From NCBI RefSeq assembly GCF_900129655.1, contig NZ_FQWK01000006.1, positions 1-64,000 on the forward strand: DNA of 64,000 nucleotides. The letters are read 5' to 3'. The translations under genes were made by a program, and so were the position numbers. The notes under the pieces are model-generated. The model saw only the letters and a program-made list of their open reading frames with translations, was not told the DNA's origin and did not search any database. The first letter of the stretch is position 1; the number at the start of each line of letters is the position of its first letter. The DNA comes from Bacteroides clarus YIT 12056. Lineage in GTDB: Bacteria; Bacteroidota; Bacteroidia; Bacteroidales; Bacteroidaceae. This document shows, in pieces, positions 1 to 8,051 of this stretch.

Positions 1-85
1 GCGCGCCCAATGCGCCGAGAACGGCCGATGCTACTGCGATTACGATTTTGAGGAGCTTGTCCCACCAGGTTGATTTTGTTGACAT
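1..85 (-). CDS. smalltalk protein, partial (C-terminus outside window)
   Basis: The reverse strand reads MSTKSTWWDKLLKIVIAVA and continues with small residues to the window edge, so only 28 codons are visible. A charged N-terminus, a WW pair and one hydrophobic helix rich in Ala and Val match the tiny 'smalltalk' proteins of Bacteroides, which are about 30-35 residues long. These usually lie between an HU-like gene and an N-acetylmuramoyl-L-alanine amidase gene, and the HU-like gene is indeed upstream here. Function is unknown. The single hydrophobic helix suggests membrane association, possibly holin-like next to the amidase, which is inference. Confidence 0.72.
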   Translation of the reverse strand, partial: MSTKSTWWDKLLKIVIAVASAVLGALGA

Positions 86-305
86 AATAATTGGGGTTAA
101 GTTAAGTAAATACGCATAATCGGCTTATACTATCTTGATATAAACTGGTTTTCAATATTTACTTATGGGTTATTTATAATAATGAAGATTGATTGAAATG
201 TTATCAGGGGATAGGGGTACGGACGGGCAGACGGCCTTTCAATAACGGGATAAGGCTTGAAATCCGTTCTGCCCCGTCTTTACCCTGTTTCAGCCCGGCG
301 GGTTC

Positions 306-800
306 TTAGCCCAACGGATTTTCTTCTTCTCCGCTGTTTCCGCCGCCGTTGCCACCGCCGCCGTTACCGTCGCCTGTCTCTCCGTCCATTGCCGCCTGCA
401 CATCGAGAAATTCAATCTTCTCCCCTGCACGCGTAGACGTCAGATTCGGTTTCACACTGCTCGAAGCCCGAAAGTTAATCTTCACCGTCCTGATATTCTT
501 GGATGTACAATCCTTTACATCCGCCACTCCCGCCGAGTGCGCCGAAAGGCTGAACACGCCGAACTCCTGAATATTTACCGAATGACCGTTATACAACGCC
601 GTCCGCATCGCTTCCACGAAGTTCGTCAGCACACTCTTGATATCCCCGTAAGAAAGGGAACTTTTCTCTTTCATCTCGTACGCGATACTCTCCAGCGTCA
701 TTGTCTGACCCATCGTAACGAGGCGGGGATGAAACACTATCTCGGAATTTTTATTCTTCGGGTCTTTCCGATAACCCACTTTCTTAAATGGTACTGCCAT
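306..800 (-). CDS. HU-like DNA-binding protein (HU/IHF family, long form)
   Basis: A 164-residue protein whose N-terminal 120 residues resemble the HU/IHF fold in its Bacteroidales variant (start MAVPFKKVGYRKDPKN, then two helices around residues 30-70 and beta-arm residues such as NIQEFGVFSLS). Standard HU is about 90 residues, so this is the long divergent class. The C-terminus (about residues 138-164) is a low-complexity Gly/Asn/Glu tail. The class normally travels with smalltalk, DUF4248 and VirE genes, as here. A TATCTTTG -7 box lies about 100 bases upstream. It probably bends or compacts DNA; the specific role is unknown. Confidence 0.85.
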   Translation of the reverse strand: MAVPFKKVGYRKDPKNKNSEIVFHPRLVTMGQTMTLESIAYEMKEKSSLSYGDIKSVLTNFVEAMRTALYNGHSVNIQEFGVFSLSAHSAGVADVKDCTSKNIRTVKINFRASSSVKPNLTSTRAGEKIEFLDVQAAMDGETGDGNGGGGNGGGNSGEEENPLG

Positions 801-801
801 A

Positions 802-829
802 GTAAATTGAGAATTGAGAATTAAAAATT
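802..829. repeat. Dispersed A/T-rich repeat, copy 1
   Basis: The 28 bases here (GTAAATTGAG, AATTGAGAAT, TAAAAATT in sequence) recur exactly at 22128-22155, where they form part of a perfect inverted repeat. Here the sequence sits immediately upstream of the HU-like start codon, in the 5' untranslated leader. Confidence 0.75.
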
Positions 830-897
830 AAAAAATAGGGAGACTGAGCCGGGGTGCGCAATTGGCGGTTAACCATACCCTCTCTTGTTCCGTAGGA

Positions 898-905
898 CAA
901 AGATA
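898..905 (-). promoter_or_regulatory. -7 promoter box for the HU-like gene
   Basis: The reverse strand reads TATCTTTG, a full match to the Bacteroides TAnnTTTG -7 element. It would give a leader of roughly 90 bases before the HU-like start at 800. No convincing -33 TTTG was assigned. Confidence 0.55.
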
Positions 906-1020
906 CGGAAGTACGCACCGCTGTTTTGTCGTACATGGGTGCGGCGGTATATGTATGTCGATAGTTGGATTTCAAGTGATTATAATGTGCGGTTCGCTTC
1001 CGTAGTCCGTATTTTTTCCG

Positions 1021-1028
1021 TATATTTG
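1021..1028 (+). promoter_or_regulatory. -7 promoter box for the DUF4248 gene
   Basis: TATATTTG matches TAnnTTTG and lies 16 bases before a 15-codon open frame and 70 bases before the DUF4248 start. Confidence 0.5.
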
Positions 1029-1043
1029 AGGTATATCCGAGAG

Positions 1044-1091
1044 ATGGCTCAAACAAAAAAAACAGTAATCATAAAACGTTTAAAATCATAA
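1044..1091 (+). CDS. Possible 15-residue leader peptide
   Basis: The frame MAQTKKTVIIKRLKS starts just downstream of a -7 box and ends 7 bases before the DUF4248 start. It is basic, lacks a signal sequence and is too short for similarity arguments. It could be a translated upstream frame or simply leader RNA. Confidence 0.3.
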   Translation: MAQTKKTVIIKRLKS

Positions 1092-1098
1092 CAAAGAG

Positions 1099-1335
1099 AT
1101 GGAGAATCATTGCATTGAAGAACCTTTCATTATCCGTTCTTACAGAAAGTCGGAGTTGGCGCACTTATATAATCCCGATATGCCGCTTGTGCCCGCCATG
1201 CGCAAGATGAGGTATTGGATACAAAGAAATCCCGAACTGTACGAGGCCATGTACAGGTCGGGAGAAGCAAGGGGAGACCACCGCTATACGAGGCGGCAGG
1301 TGAGGCTGATTGTAGAGACGCTGGGAGAGCCGTAA
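1099..1335 (+). CDS. DUF4248 domain protein
   Basis: A 78-residue protein matching the compact DUF4248 family: FIIRSYRKSELAHLYNPD near the N-terminus, then a region rich in Arg and aromatic residues (MRKMRYWIQRNPEL) and a basic RYTRRQVRLIVETLG end. The pattern resembles a small helical DNA-binding protein of the winged-helix/MerR kind, but the function is not established. It is transcribed divergently from the HU-like gene and convergently with the VirE-like gene. The conserved association with those two genes is the strongest clue to its role. Confidence 0.8.
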   Translation: MENHCIEEPFIIRSYRKSELAHLYNPDMPLVPAMRKMRYWIQRNPELYEAMYRSGEARGDHRYTRRQVRLIVETLGEP

Positions 1336-1499
1336 GGCTTCTATAAATCTGTAATTATTCTATTGAATTAATTCTATCATGAGCTTTCAGTATTCGGTTC
1401 AATACCGACATTCTTGTATGATAGCCTATGTCGCCAATCCCGTTTGCCGTACATCAAACGGAAGTTGCAACATAGGCAGAACTTTTTTTGATATACACT

Positions 1500-3770
1500 C
1501 TATTGCCGGAAGTTACGCTCCACCTCGTCCGACTGGAACTTCACCACTTCATACTCCGTACTGCCCTGACCGTTCGTACGCGTCGCAAAACCATACTTCT
1601 CGAGCGCCTGCACCAGCTCCTGCTGCGTCTGCCGGTTCACCTGCACCTTACCGTAAATCGTAAGATGGGTAAGGATGGCGGAAGCGGGCATCCACTGAAC
1701 AGACAAATCCTCTGCCTGAGGACGGCGGAAAAAGACGAACAGGTTCTCTTCCACCGGGTCCTTCATCCGGTGACGCTCGTTATGAATGTTCAGCCCGTCT
1801 ATCTCGTCGCCCTCGTACCAATACCGGAATCCGCTGCCCAGCAGCGACATAGCCTGCGAATACACCCCCTGATAATTCACGGGGCGACGATAATCCACCG
1901 AAAGCACCGATGAGGGCAGGAAACGCCGGTTGCCGTCGATGTCCTGCAAGCACTGACGCTTGTTGGTACTCGCGATGAACGAGGCATGCCGCGCGAAGCA
2001 GAAAGCCTGCGTATCGTACACCTTGCGCTGCGTCACGCTCTCCTGCGTGATGATACGCTTCAGCCCCGCAAGGTCGGCCGCCTTCACACCCTGAAACTCT
2101 TCCATGTTGATGAGATAGCGGGTGGAAAGCAGCAGCATGTCGTCCTTGCTGTCCGGACATATCATGCCCGTGTGGTAGTACTCGCGCCACTGGGGCGGAA
2201 GCAGACGGCTTATCCACGTGCTCTTGCCCTTGCCCTGACCGCCGAAAAGTATCAGCACGAGCTGGTTCACCTTCTTCTCGTACAGCGCGCAGGCCACCGA
2301 GCCCACCAGCCAGCGGCGGAAACTCTCGCGCCAGAACTTCCCGTCTTCCGTCCGTACGGTATCGGCCAGCTCGCCGATGTAGTCCGTTACGCCGTCCCAC
2401 GGGGGAAGATTGAGCAGATAGTCCTCAAAGGGATTGAACGCCGTGGCGTAGTCGGAGTCGACAATGGCCTTCAGCGTGTTCAGGGAGCAGTTGATGCCGT
2501 CCGTCAGCAGGCTTACGTAGATGGAGTTCAAATCCTTGCTCCGCAGGGGGCTGAAGACGGGAGAAGCGGTAAGGGAGTCCGTCCCGCACGCACCGTCCTG
2601 CTCGCAGAACTCCAGACGATCCAGCACCGTATTGCGGCGGAAGCGGTAGCGAAGCGAAAGGAAATCCATGACGCGGCTGACGACGGGAACCTTGTCCTCT
2701 TTCGCCTTCTCGGCCGCACAGGTCTTGCTCACGTACAGGTAGGCGTTACCGATAGCCCCCGCAACGTCCAGGTCGTCCTGCCGGAAGTCGCGTTCGGCAA
2801 GGAGCACGGCAACTTCCTGAGGGATGTCCTTGCGGAAGCAGCGGTTGCCCAGTATGAAGAGGAAATTGTCACGGTTGCCCTTACGGAAAACCTCGGAACG
2901 GCGGGTGGTGTTGAGCGCCTTTTTATACTCCATGAGATGCCAGGGGGCTATTTCGGCAGACAGGGCGGAAGCGTCGTCACGCCGCGGCCTGTCACTCTTC
3001 TTGCCCTGCAATGTTCCGTTACCCGCCGTTTCGTCCGGCAGTCCGTTACCCGTCCTCTCACCCGGCAGTTTCCCCGTCAGCCCGTCTTCCGCCGACTTAT
3101 CCCCCGTCCCTTTCTTCTTCCTCTCCGTCTTCCCGGGCACGAGCACCCGGGTCGTCACTTCCTCAATCTCCCCCAGCAGAGCCGTATTCAGATACGCCTG
3201 CGCATCGAACGAAGCGAAGAAGCCCCTACCGATATCCTTACCGCTCACGTCCACCGGAAGTCCGATGAGGCGCTCCACGTACAGGCGGGCGGCCTCGTAC
3301 ATCAGCGCATGATGATTCTCAAGCTCCGCGTACGTGATGAAAGGCACGGAGAAGGTCATCTTGCGCAGACGGCGGGCATACGCCGTGCGCAGGTAAAGGA
3401 AGATTTTGAAGCCGTGCCGCTTGGGCGTGAGGAAGCACGCCACAACGTCGGCGTCGGCCTCAAGCAAACGGCGGACGGCATCCACACGGTCGTCCGCCAA
3501 CTCGTCCACGTCCACGGTGATGACGGGGTTGTAGCGAAGCAGGCTGTAAGGCTGCCGCAAGGCGGAGTAGTTTCCCGTGAGCGTAAAAAAAGGGAGCTGC
3601 TTCTTGATGGCGTTCGCTTTGGAGAGGTCGCCCAGACGCAACTGCTGCTCCACTTTCCGAACCGTATGGAAGTAGGCGCCGTTGCGGATGTTGGTTATCA
3701 CAGTAGTCAGGTTCGTTTCGCCGGAAACGGTGGAGAAGCCGCTGTAAGCGGTAATCATGAGGTCTTTCAT
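1500..3770 (-). CDS. VirE/VapE-type primase-ATPase (BT4734-like N-terminus)
   Basis: A 756-residue protein. Residues 1-200 match the BT4734/BF3469-type VirE N-terminal domain, which resembles archaeo-eukaryotic primases and carries the acidic stretch NPVITVDVDELADD near 81-94. Residues 210-265 are a charged low-complexity linker. Residues about 440-680 are a VirE/VapE P-loop ATPase with Walker A FGGQGKGKS at 509-517 and a Walker B-like RYLINMEEF at 551-559. Such proteins occur in phages and islands, but this version is a resident part of the smalltalk/HU/DUF4248 cluster of Bacteroides. The start is supported by a TATCTTTG -7 box at 3805-3812 on the reverse strand. A long antisense frame is a by-product of high GC at third positions. 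Confidence 0.85.
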   Translation of the reverse strand: MKDLMITAYSGFSTVSGETNLTTVITNIRNGAYFHTVRKVEQQLRLGDLSKANAIKKQLPFFTLTGNYSALRQPYSLLRYNPVITVDVDELADDRVDAVRRLLEADADVVACFLTPKRHGFKIFLYLRTAYARRLRKMTFSVPFITYAELENHHALMYEAARLYVERLIGLPVDVSGKDIGRGFFASFDAQAYLNTALLGEIEEVTTRVLVPGKTERKKKGTGDKSAEDGLTGKLPGERTGNGLPDETAGNGTLQGKKSDRPRRDDASALSAEIAPWHLMEYKKALNTTRRSEVFRKGNRDNFLFILGNRCFRKDIPQEVAVLLAERDFRQDDLDVAGAIGNAYLYVSKTCAAEKAKEDKVPVVSRVMDFLSLRYRFRRNTVLDRLEFCEQDGACGTDSLTASPVFSPLRSKDLNSIYVSLLTDGINCSLNTLKAIVDSDYATAFNPFEDYLLNLPPWDGVTDYIGELADTVRTEDGKFWRESFRRWLVGSVACALYEKKVNQLVLILFGGQGKGKSTWISRLLPPQWREYYHTGMICPDSKDDMLLLSTRYLINMEEFQGVKAADLAGLKRIITQESVTQRKVYDTQAFCFARHASFIASTNKRQCLQDIDGNRRFLPSSVLSVDYRRPVNYQGVYSQAMSLLGSGFRYWYEGDEIDGLNIHNERHRMKDPVEENLFVFFRRPQAEDLSVQWMPASAILTHLTIYGKVQVNRQTQQELVQALEKYGFATRTNGQGSTEYEVVKFQSDEVERNFRQ

Positions 3771-3804
3771 CGATGTTTGTTTTAGTTTGCCCTATCGGCG
3801 GGAA

Positions 3805-3812
3805 CAAAGATA
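3805..3812 (-). promoter_or_regulatory. -7 promoter box for the VirE-like gene
   Basis: The reverse strand reads TATCTTTG, matching TAnnTTTG, 35 bases before the ATG at 3770. Confidence 0.55.
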
Positions 3813-3871
3813 AGCGTACGCTCCCGGATACGAAAATAGTCCTCTCCACAGGAAAGGACTATCCGCTTCAC

Positions 3872-4213
3872 TTATTTCGGACGCTCATCGGACGCGCCCT
3901 GCTCCTCTTTCGGGAAAAGACGGGCAAGGGTATTGTACAGCGCCGTTTCGATGGACTGCTCCTTCATCTCCGAACTGCGGTCGCGGTCTTTCTCCACAAA
4001 GCAGAACGCGTGCAGAATATGAGCCCAGCCCCTCACCTCACGGCTTATACTTAAATCAGGACATCCCGCCGCCTGATGGCCGTGTATCTGGCAGGCAACG
4101 GCCTCGAACAGAAGCTGTTTGCCCGTATCCACGTGCACCTTGCCGTCAAGCATCAGGTCAATCCCCGTAACGATGCGGGATACGTCAAGCTTTTCATCCT
4201 TCGAAACAAACAC
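3872..4213 (-). CDS. Small conserved-looking protein with disrupted start
   Basis: The open frame gives 113 residues from a GTG codon, but coding sense continues upstream as KAEFVDCDRYV before a stop. An ATG at 4263 opens a second frame, MKSAIFKK, that would join it if the A-run opposite 4241-4245 had one more base. The most likely original product is therefore about 130 residues, beginning at 4263 and broken by a frameshift or read by slippage at a TTTTTAAAAA tract. I do not recognise the family. The protein is soluble and has several Cys and His residues (CQIHGHQAAGC around residues 62-72), so metal binding is possible. It is followed by the VirE-like gene on the same strand. Confidence 0.6.
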   Translation of the reverse strand: MFVSKDEKLDVSRIVTGIDLMLDGKVHVDTGKQLLFEAVACQIHGHQAAGCPDLSISREVRGWAHILHAFCFVEKDRDRSSEMKEQSIETALYNTLARLFPKEEQGASDERPK

Positions 4214-4370
4214 ATAACGGTCGCAATCTACAAACTCCGCTTTTTAAAAATAGCACTTTTCATACTCTTTTCTCTTTTTTCGTTTAACATTTAAAGGCTT
4301 CAATTAATATTAACAGGCAAATTTAAACATTTATTAAACGCGGGCAAAACAATCGCCGGAAACTTGTTGA

Positions 4371-4613
4371 GAATAAAAAAAATCGCCGACACCGTGAAGA
4401 AAGGCAGGAGGGTATATCCCCCTCTCTAATGAATCGGCGATTTTTCTCAGAAAAAAAAGAAAGAATACGCCCGTGCGTGCGCACACGCGCATGTACTATA
4501 TATATGAAACTTGTATCATCAGGGAAAAGTTGTAAAGAACAGAGAAATAACGGCGGTGAGTGTTGTAACGAAAATTCAACGAAAACGGAGGTGTTTTTTA
4601 AACGTACGTTTGA
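4371..4613 (-). ncRNA. Possible short RNA ending at the 4378-4445 hairpin
   Basis: The reverse strand has a TATCTTTG -7 box at 4620-4627 and, about 170-240 bases downstream, the strong hairpin followed by a T-run. No convincing open frame lies between. The arrangement predicts a transcript of about 240 bases that stops before the small gene at 3872. This rests only on promoter and terminator pattern. Confidence 0.3.
4378..4445. terminator. Strong hairpin with T-runs on both strands
   Basis: A 12-base perfect stem (AAAAATCGCCGA at 4378-4389, TCGGCGATTTTT at 4434-4445) encloses a second GAGGG/CCCTC hairpin. T-runs follow on both strands, so it could terminate in both directions. Its location between two divergent genes is unusual and suggests it ends a short transcript or acts in a leader. 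Confidence 0.6.
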
Positions 4614-4620
4614 TAAACAC
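4589..4620 (+). repeat. Promoter-containing direct repeat, copy 1
   Basis: A 32-base unit beginning AGGTGTTTTT with the palindromic core AAACGTACGTTT; 28 of 32 bases match copy 2 at 4791-4822. It contains TACGTTTG (4605-4612), a full TAnnTTTG -7 box for the fimbrial operon. Confidence 0.7.
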
Positions 4621-4790
4621 AAAGATACGCATACTTTTCATAATACCAAATTATTTTGATAATATTAATTTCGGATGACAGCAAAATAATTTTTCAATAT
4701 GTTGTGGAACAGACGCTTACATCCGAAATAAAAATAGTACTCTGACAAAGGAATAAGTATAAAGGGCGGGGCTGAAAGAGAGCCCCGAAA

Positions 4791-4822
4791 AGGTGTTTTT
4801 CAGACGTACGTTTAATAAACAA
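4791..4822 (+). repeat. Promoter-containing direct repeat, copy 2
   Basis: Matches copy 1 at 28 of 32 positions. Its -7 position reads TACGTTTA, one base off consensus. A CGGGGCT/AGCCCCG hairpin (4767-4787) lies just upstream, and the first fimbrial gene starts 47 bases downstream. Confidence 0.7.
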
Positions 4823-4868
4823 TTTGCCCTGAAAAGCAAGCAAACAAGCAAACAAACAAATAACATTT

Positions 4869-6545
4869 ATGAACCTGAAACTTTTGTTAATCATTGGGTT
4901 TATGCAGGTACTGCCTTTTCCGATATATTCACAGGAAGCGCGAGAGACAAAAAAAGAGGTCTTCAGCGCCGATACCGAACAAAAGACAGAACTCGTACTG
5001 CATTTCCGCTTCGACCGCTCAATGGTCGACTACGGATATCGTGACAATAACCGGATACTTGCCGCCATGCACAAAATCTTCGCAGACAGCCTGTGTGTAT
5101 CCCGGATAGATTCCGTGTGCATACAAGCCTTTTCCTCACCCGAAGGAGACGCCGATTACAACCGGCGTCTCGCTCTGCGACGCGCACAGGCCGTCAAAGG
5201 GTATCTGGTCTGGAAATACCCCGGACTGAACCAGTACCGCATCCGTACCTCTGCGCAGGCGGAAAGTTGGGATGCCCTGCGTGATGTCGCACTGAACGAC
5301 ACGCTCCTGCCCTGCCGGGACGAAATATTGCAGATATTGAAGCTGAATACAGGCGAAAAACGGAAAGAGGCTCTCTTGAAGAAGCTGAATACAGGTATTC
5401 CGTATCGGCATATAAGCCAATGGATTTTGCCTGAACTGAGAAACGCATCTATATGCACCGTCTATATGCGGCCGCTAAGGCATGCACAGCAGGGTAGCAG
5501 GCTTGTAGCAGATGCTCAGGGTAATAACATGAAAGAGTACCAAAAGGCAGACGGAGCAGAGATTACAGATGATACGGAAGTCGTAAACGGTGTAAGAGTT
5601 GAGAAAGGCAATGACACAAACGCAAACGGTACAGAAGTTATAAACGGTGTAAGAGTTGCAAAAGGCGATGATACAAATGCTAACGGTACAGAAGTTATAA
5701 ACGATGTAAGAGTTACGAAAGGTAATGATACAAACGCTAACGGAACAGAAGTTATAAACGGTGTAAGAGTTACGAAAGATAATGATACAAACGCAAACGG
5801 TACAGAAGTCATAAACGGTGTAAGGGTTGCGAAAGGCAATGACACAAACCCTGACGGAACAAAAAACATAAACGGTGTAAGAGTTGCGAAAGGCAATGAT
5901 ACAAACGCTAATGGTACAGAACTAACAGACAACACAGAAATCACCGGTAGCACGCAAGTAACAGGCAATACCCCAACAAAAGGCAGCGCCAACGCAATAG
6001 CACCCGGTAAATCCCGCCGTCGCCCCCTCTTCGCGGTAAAAACCAATCTCCTCTTTGATGCGGCGCTCATGCCCAACATCGAGCTGGAAGTCCCCATAGG
6101 CAAACGCTGGTCGCTCAACGGAGAATACATGTTCCCCTGGTGGCTGATAAACGATGACAGATACTGCCTGCAAATACTCATGGGCGGGCTGGAAGTCCGT
6201 TACCGGCCGGGCAAAAGGAGCGGACGCGACGTACTCACCGGACATTTCATCGGCCTCTACGCGGGCGGTGGAAAATACGACCTGCAATGGGACAAGAACG
6301 GCTATCAGGGAGAATTCTTCATTGCCGCCGGAGTGAGCTACGGCTACGCCCACAGCATCGCCCGCAATCTCCGACTGGAATACAACATCGGCATCGGAAT
6401 GCTCCGAACCGACTATCGCCACTACCACTCCCGAGACAACCACCGGACCCTGCTCTGGCAGGAAAACGGCGAGTACACCTGGCTGGGCCCCACAAAACTG
6501 AAAATATCACTCGTTTGGCTGATTACAGGAAAAAACAAAAAATAA
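4869..6545 (+). CDS. OmpA-like/DUF3575 outer membrane protein of a fimbrial operon
   Basis: A 558-residue protein with a signal peptide (first 20 residues or so, ending near IYSQ). Residues 30-200 resemble an OmpA-type periplasmic domain: LHFRFDRSMVDYGYRDN, then the SSPEGDADYNRRLALRRAQAV motif with the conserved Asn-Arg-Leu-Ala-Arg-Ala pattern of peptidoglycan binders. Residues 237-350 are six tandem 19-residue repeats. Residues about 375-555 are a DUF3575 beta-barrel starting FAVKTNLLFDAALMPNIELE. DUF3575 proteins are standard first genes in Bacteroides Mfa/Fim-type loci. It probably anchors or organises fimbriae at the outer membrane. It is followed 6 bases later by the Rrf2-like gene. Confidence 0.85.
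   Translation: MNLKLLLIIGFMQVLPFPIYSQEARETKKEVFSADTEQKTELVLHFRFDRSMVDYGYRDNNRILAAMHKIFADSLCVSRIDSVCIQAFSSPEGDADYNRRLALRRAQAVKGYLVWKYPGLNQYRIRTSAQAESWDALRDVALNDTLLPCRDEILQILKLNTGEKRKEALLKKLNTGIPYRHISQWILPELRNASICTVYMRPLRHAQQGSRLVADAQGNNMKEYQKADGAEITDDTEVVNGVRVEKGNDTNANGTEVINGVRVAKGDDTNANGTEVINDVRVTKGNDTNANGTEVINGVRVTKDNDTNANGTEVINGVRVAKGNDTNPDGTKNINGVRVAKGNDTNANGTELTDNTEITGSTQVTGNTPTKGSANAIAPGKSRRRPLFAVKTNLLFDAALMPNIELEVPIGKRWSLNGEYMFPWWLINDDRYCLQILMGGLEVRYRPGKRSGRDVLTGHFIGLYAGGGKYDLQWDKNGYQGEFFIAAGVSYGYAHSIARNLRLEYNIGIGMLRTDYRHYHSRDNHRTLLWQENGEYTWLGPTKLKISLVWLITGKNKK
5577..5918 (+). repeat. Six tandem 57-bp coding repeats
   Basis: Six consecutive units of exactly 57 bases start at 5577, 5634, 5691, 5748, 5805 and 5862. 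Each encodes a 19-residue unit of the form EVINGVRVAKGNDTNANGT. The length is a multiple of three, so gain or loss of units keeps the frame. They link the OmpA-like domain to the DUF3575 barrel. Confidence 0.95.
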
Positions 6546-6551
6546 AAGAAT

Positions 6552-6965
6552 ATGCTATCCCCTCTGACTCAAATAGCAATAACATTGTTGCACGACATCG
6601 CCATGCACGAACCGCATGAAGCGATAGGCCACTGCACCTCTCCCGAAGAGCTGCGATACATATACACACGCCTCGAACAGAAAGGAATGATATGCCGCAA
6701 GGAAAAGGCAACCGAAAAGGCAAACGAAAAAGCAGCCGAAGATGCCGGCGCCGATACATACACCACCTGTTCCTACAAGTTGTGCCGACCGCTATGCGAA
6801 ATCTCCCTGCTCGAAGTGCTCGAAGCCATAAACGGACACCTGAACTGCAACCACCCCACATCCGAAGCGTTCTACACCCGCTACGGAAAGATGGCGCAGA
6901 AACTGGGAGTGGTCAACTATATTACAAGGCTCTATCTGTCGGAAATAAAACTGATAGATTGTTAA
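6552..6965 (+). CDS. Rrf2-like winged-helix protein
   Basis: A 137-residue protein with Rrf2 layout: an N-terminal helix pair (LTQIAITLLHDIAMH), a region like the recognition helix (SPEELRYIYTRLEQKGMI), a charged insertion at about 50-70, and the Rrf2 signature ISLLEVLEAINGHLNCN near 93-109. Rrf2 regulators often hold an Fe-S cluster through three C-terminal cysteines, but that triad is not clear here. It lies inside the fimbrial operon, 6 bases after the DUF3575 gene. It may autoregulate fimbrial expression. Confidence 0.65.
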   Translation: MLSPLTQIAITLLHDIAMHEPHEAIGHCTSPEELRYIYTRLEQKGMICRKEKATEKANEKAAEDAGADTYTTCSYKLCRPLCEISLLEVLEAINGHLNCNHPTSEAFYTRYGKMAQKLGVVNYITRLYLSEIKLIDC

Positions 6966-6984
6966 TACTAAAACACAGAAATAA

Positions 6985-7965
6985 ATGAAGAATACAGTTT
7001 TGTTTTTGCTACTGCCGCTCTGGCTGGCGTCCTGCGAACGAAGGGAACTGACCTTCTATACGGAGGCCGAAATAACCGTGACGGCCGACTGGAGCCGTGC
7101 CGACCAGCAGGAAGAAAACCAATACGGAGCCACCCTGATTTTCTATCCGCAGGACGGAGGCACACCGCGCGTCGTACTGATGGGAGACCGTACGCAAACT
7201 ACCGTACGCCTGCCCGATGGACGCTACGACGCCATACTATTCAACCGTTCGTTCGACGAGTTCGGCACAATGGCCTTCCGGGGACAGGAGCAACTGCACA
7301 CCCTCGAAGCCTACGCCCTGCAAACGGAGACGCGCTACGGAACGAAAATCATCACCGCGGCGCCCGGCAAGCTGGCTTCTGCCGTGATACGCGACTTCGA
7401 AGTGACGGACAACATGCTGGGCAACTACGCCCCGGCCGGAGCACGCAGCATGGCCGACTGTCCCGACGGAAACTGCCGGCTGCAATTCACTCCCCTGCCC
7501 CTCACCCGCAAGGTGAAAGTAAAGCTGCACATCACGGGCATCAACAACATCAAGCAGGCCACGTGCCAACTCAGCGGCGTGCCCCTCTCCGTCTACCTGC
7601 ACGACGGCAGCACAACCCATGCCGAAAAAGGCGTGCAGGAGTTTGAAGTAGAGGACATCACCCCGGACGAGGACTTCGCCGCCAACGGCACGCTCAGCGG
7701 CACCATCCACCTCTTCGGACTGCCCTCTACCGAAGAAGTGCAAATCAAGGTAAGAGCCTTGTTGAAAGACAACACCACCGTTATAGAGCGCGAAGTGGAG
7801 AACATCGAAGCGAACGAAGAGGCGGACGGCAGCGGCGTCACCACCCTGCATATAGAAGCCGACATCACCGAACCTCTGCCCGACGTGACCATCTCGGAAG
7901 ACTCCGGATTCAACGCCAATGTAGACGAATGGGGACAAGAGAACGATACAGAGATTCCGATTTAA
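6985..7965 (+). CDS. DUF5119 lipoprotein (Mfa2/FimB-like fimbrial anchor)
   Basis: A 326-residue lipoprotein with lipobox LASC (Cys17). Two beta-sandwich domains follow, and the end reads SGFNANVDEWGQENDTEI, typical of DUF5119. In Bacteroides Mfa/Fim-type loci this family is placed just before the fimbrillins and is thought to be the cell-wall-proximal anchor, as Mfa2 and FimB are in Porphyromonas. It precedes the first fimbrillin gene, 86 bases away. The anchor role is inferred from family and position. Confidence 0.8.
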   Translation: MKNTVLFLLLPLWLASCERRELTFYTEAEITVTADWSRADQQEENQYGATLIFYPQDGGTPRVVLMGDRTQTTVRLPDGRYDAILFNRSFDEFGTMAFRGQEQLHTLEAYALQTETRYGTKIITAAPGKLASAVIRDFEVTDNMLGNYAPAGARSMADCPDGNCRLQFTPLPLTRKVKVKLHITGINNIKQATCQLSGVPLSVYLHDGSTTHAEKGVQEFEVEDITPDEDFAANGTLSGTIHLFGLPSTEEVQIKVRALLKDNTTVIEREVENIEANEEADGSGVTTLHIEADITEPLPDVTISEDSGFNANVDEWGQENDTEIPI

Positions 7966-8051
7966 GAAATACGGCTCATCAACCTAAAGACGCAAAGCTA
8001 AAGATACAAATTTAAAGATATAATTTATCAATCTAAAAACAACATTCAGTT

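Noticed and set aside
1986..3785. A 599-codon open frame antisense to the VirE-like gene
   Set aside because: It mirrors a clear ATPase gene with a good promoter and looks like a by-product of high GC at third positions; its translation is Arg/His/Leu rich with no domain.
4329..4341. TTTATTAAACG as an inverted partner of the 4791-4822 repeat (invertible promoter)
   Set aside because: Only 11 A/T-rich bases match and no invertase is near.
5516..6181. A 221-codon antisense frame over the 57-base repeats
   Set aside because: It only reflects the repeat on the opposite strand (repeated FVSLPFATLTPF-like units).
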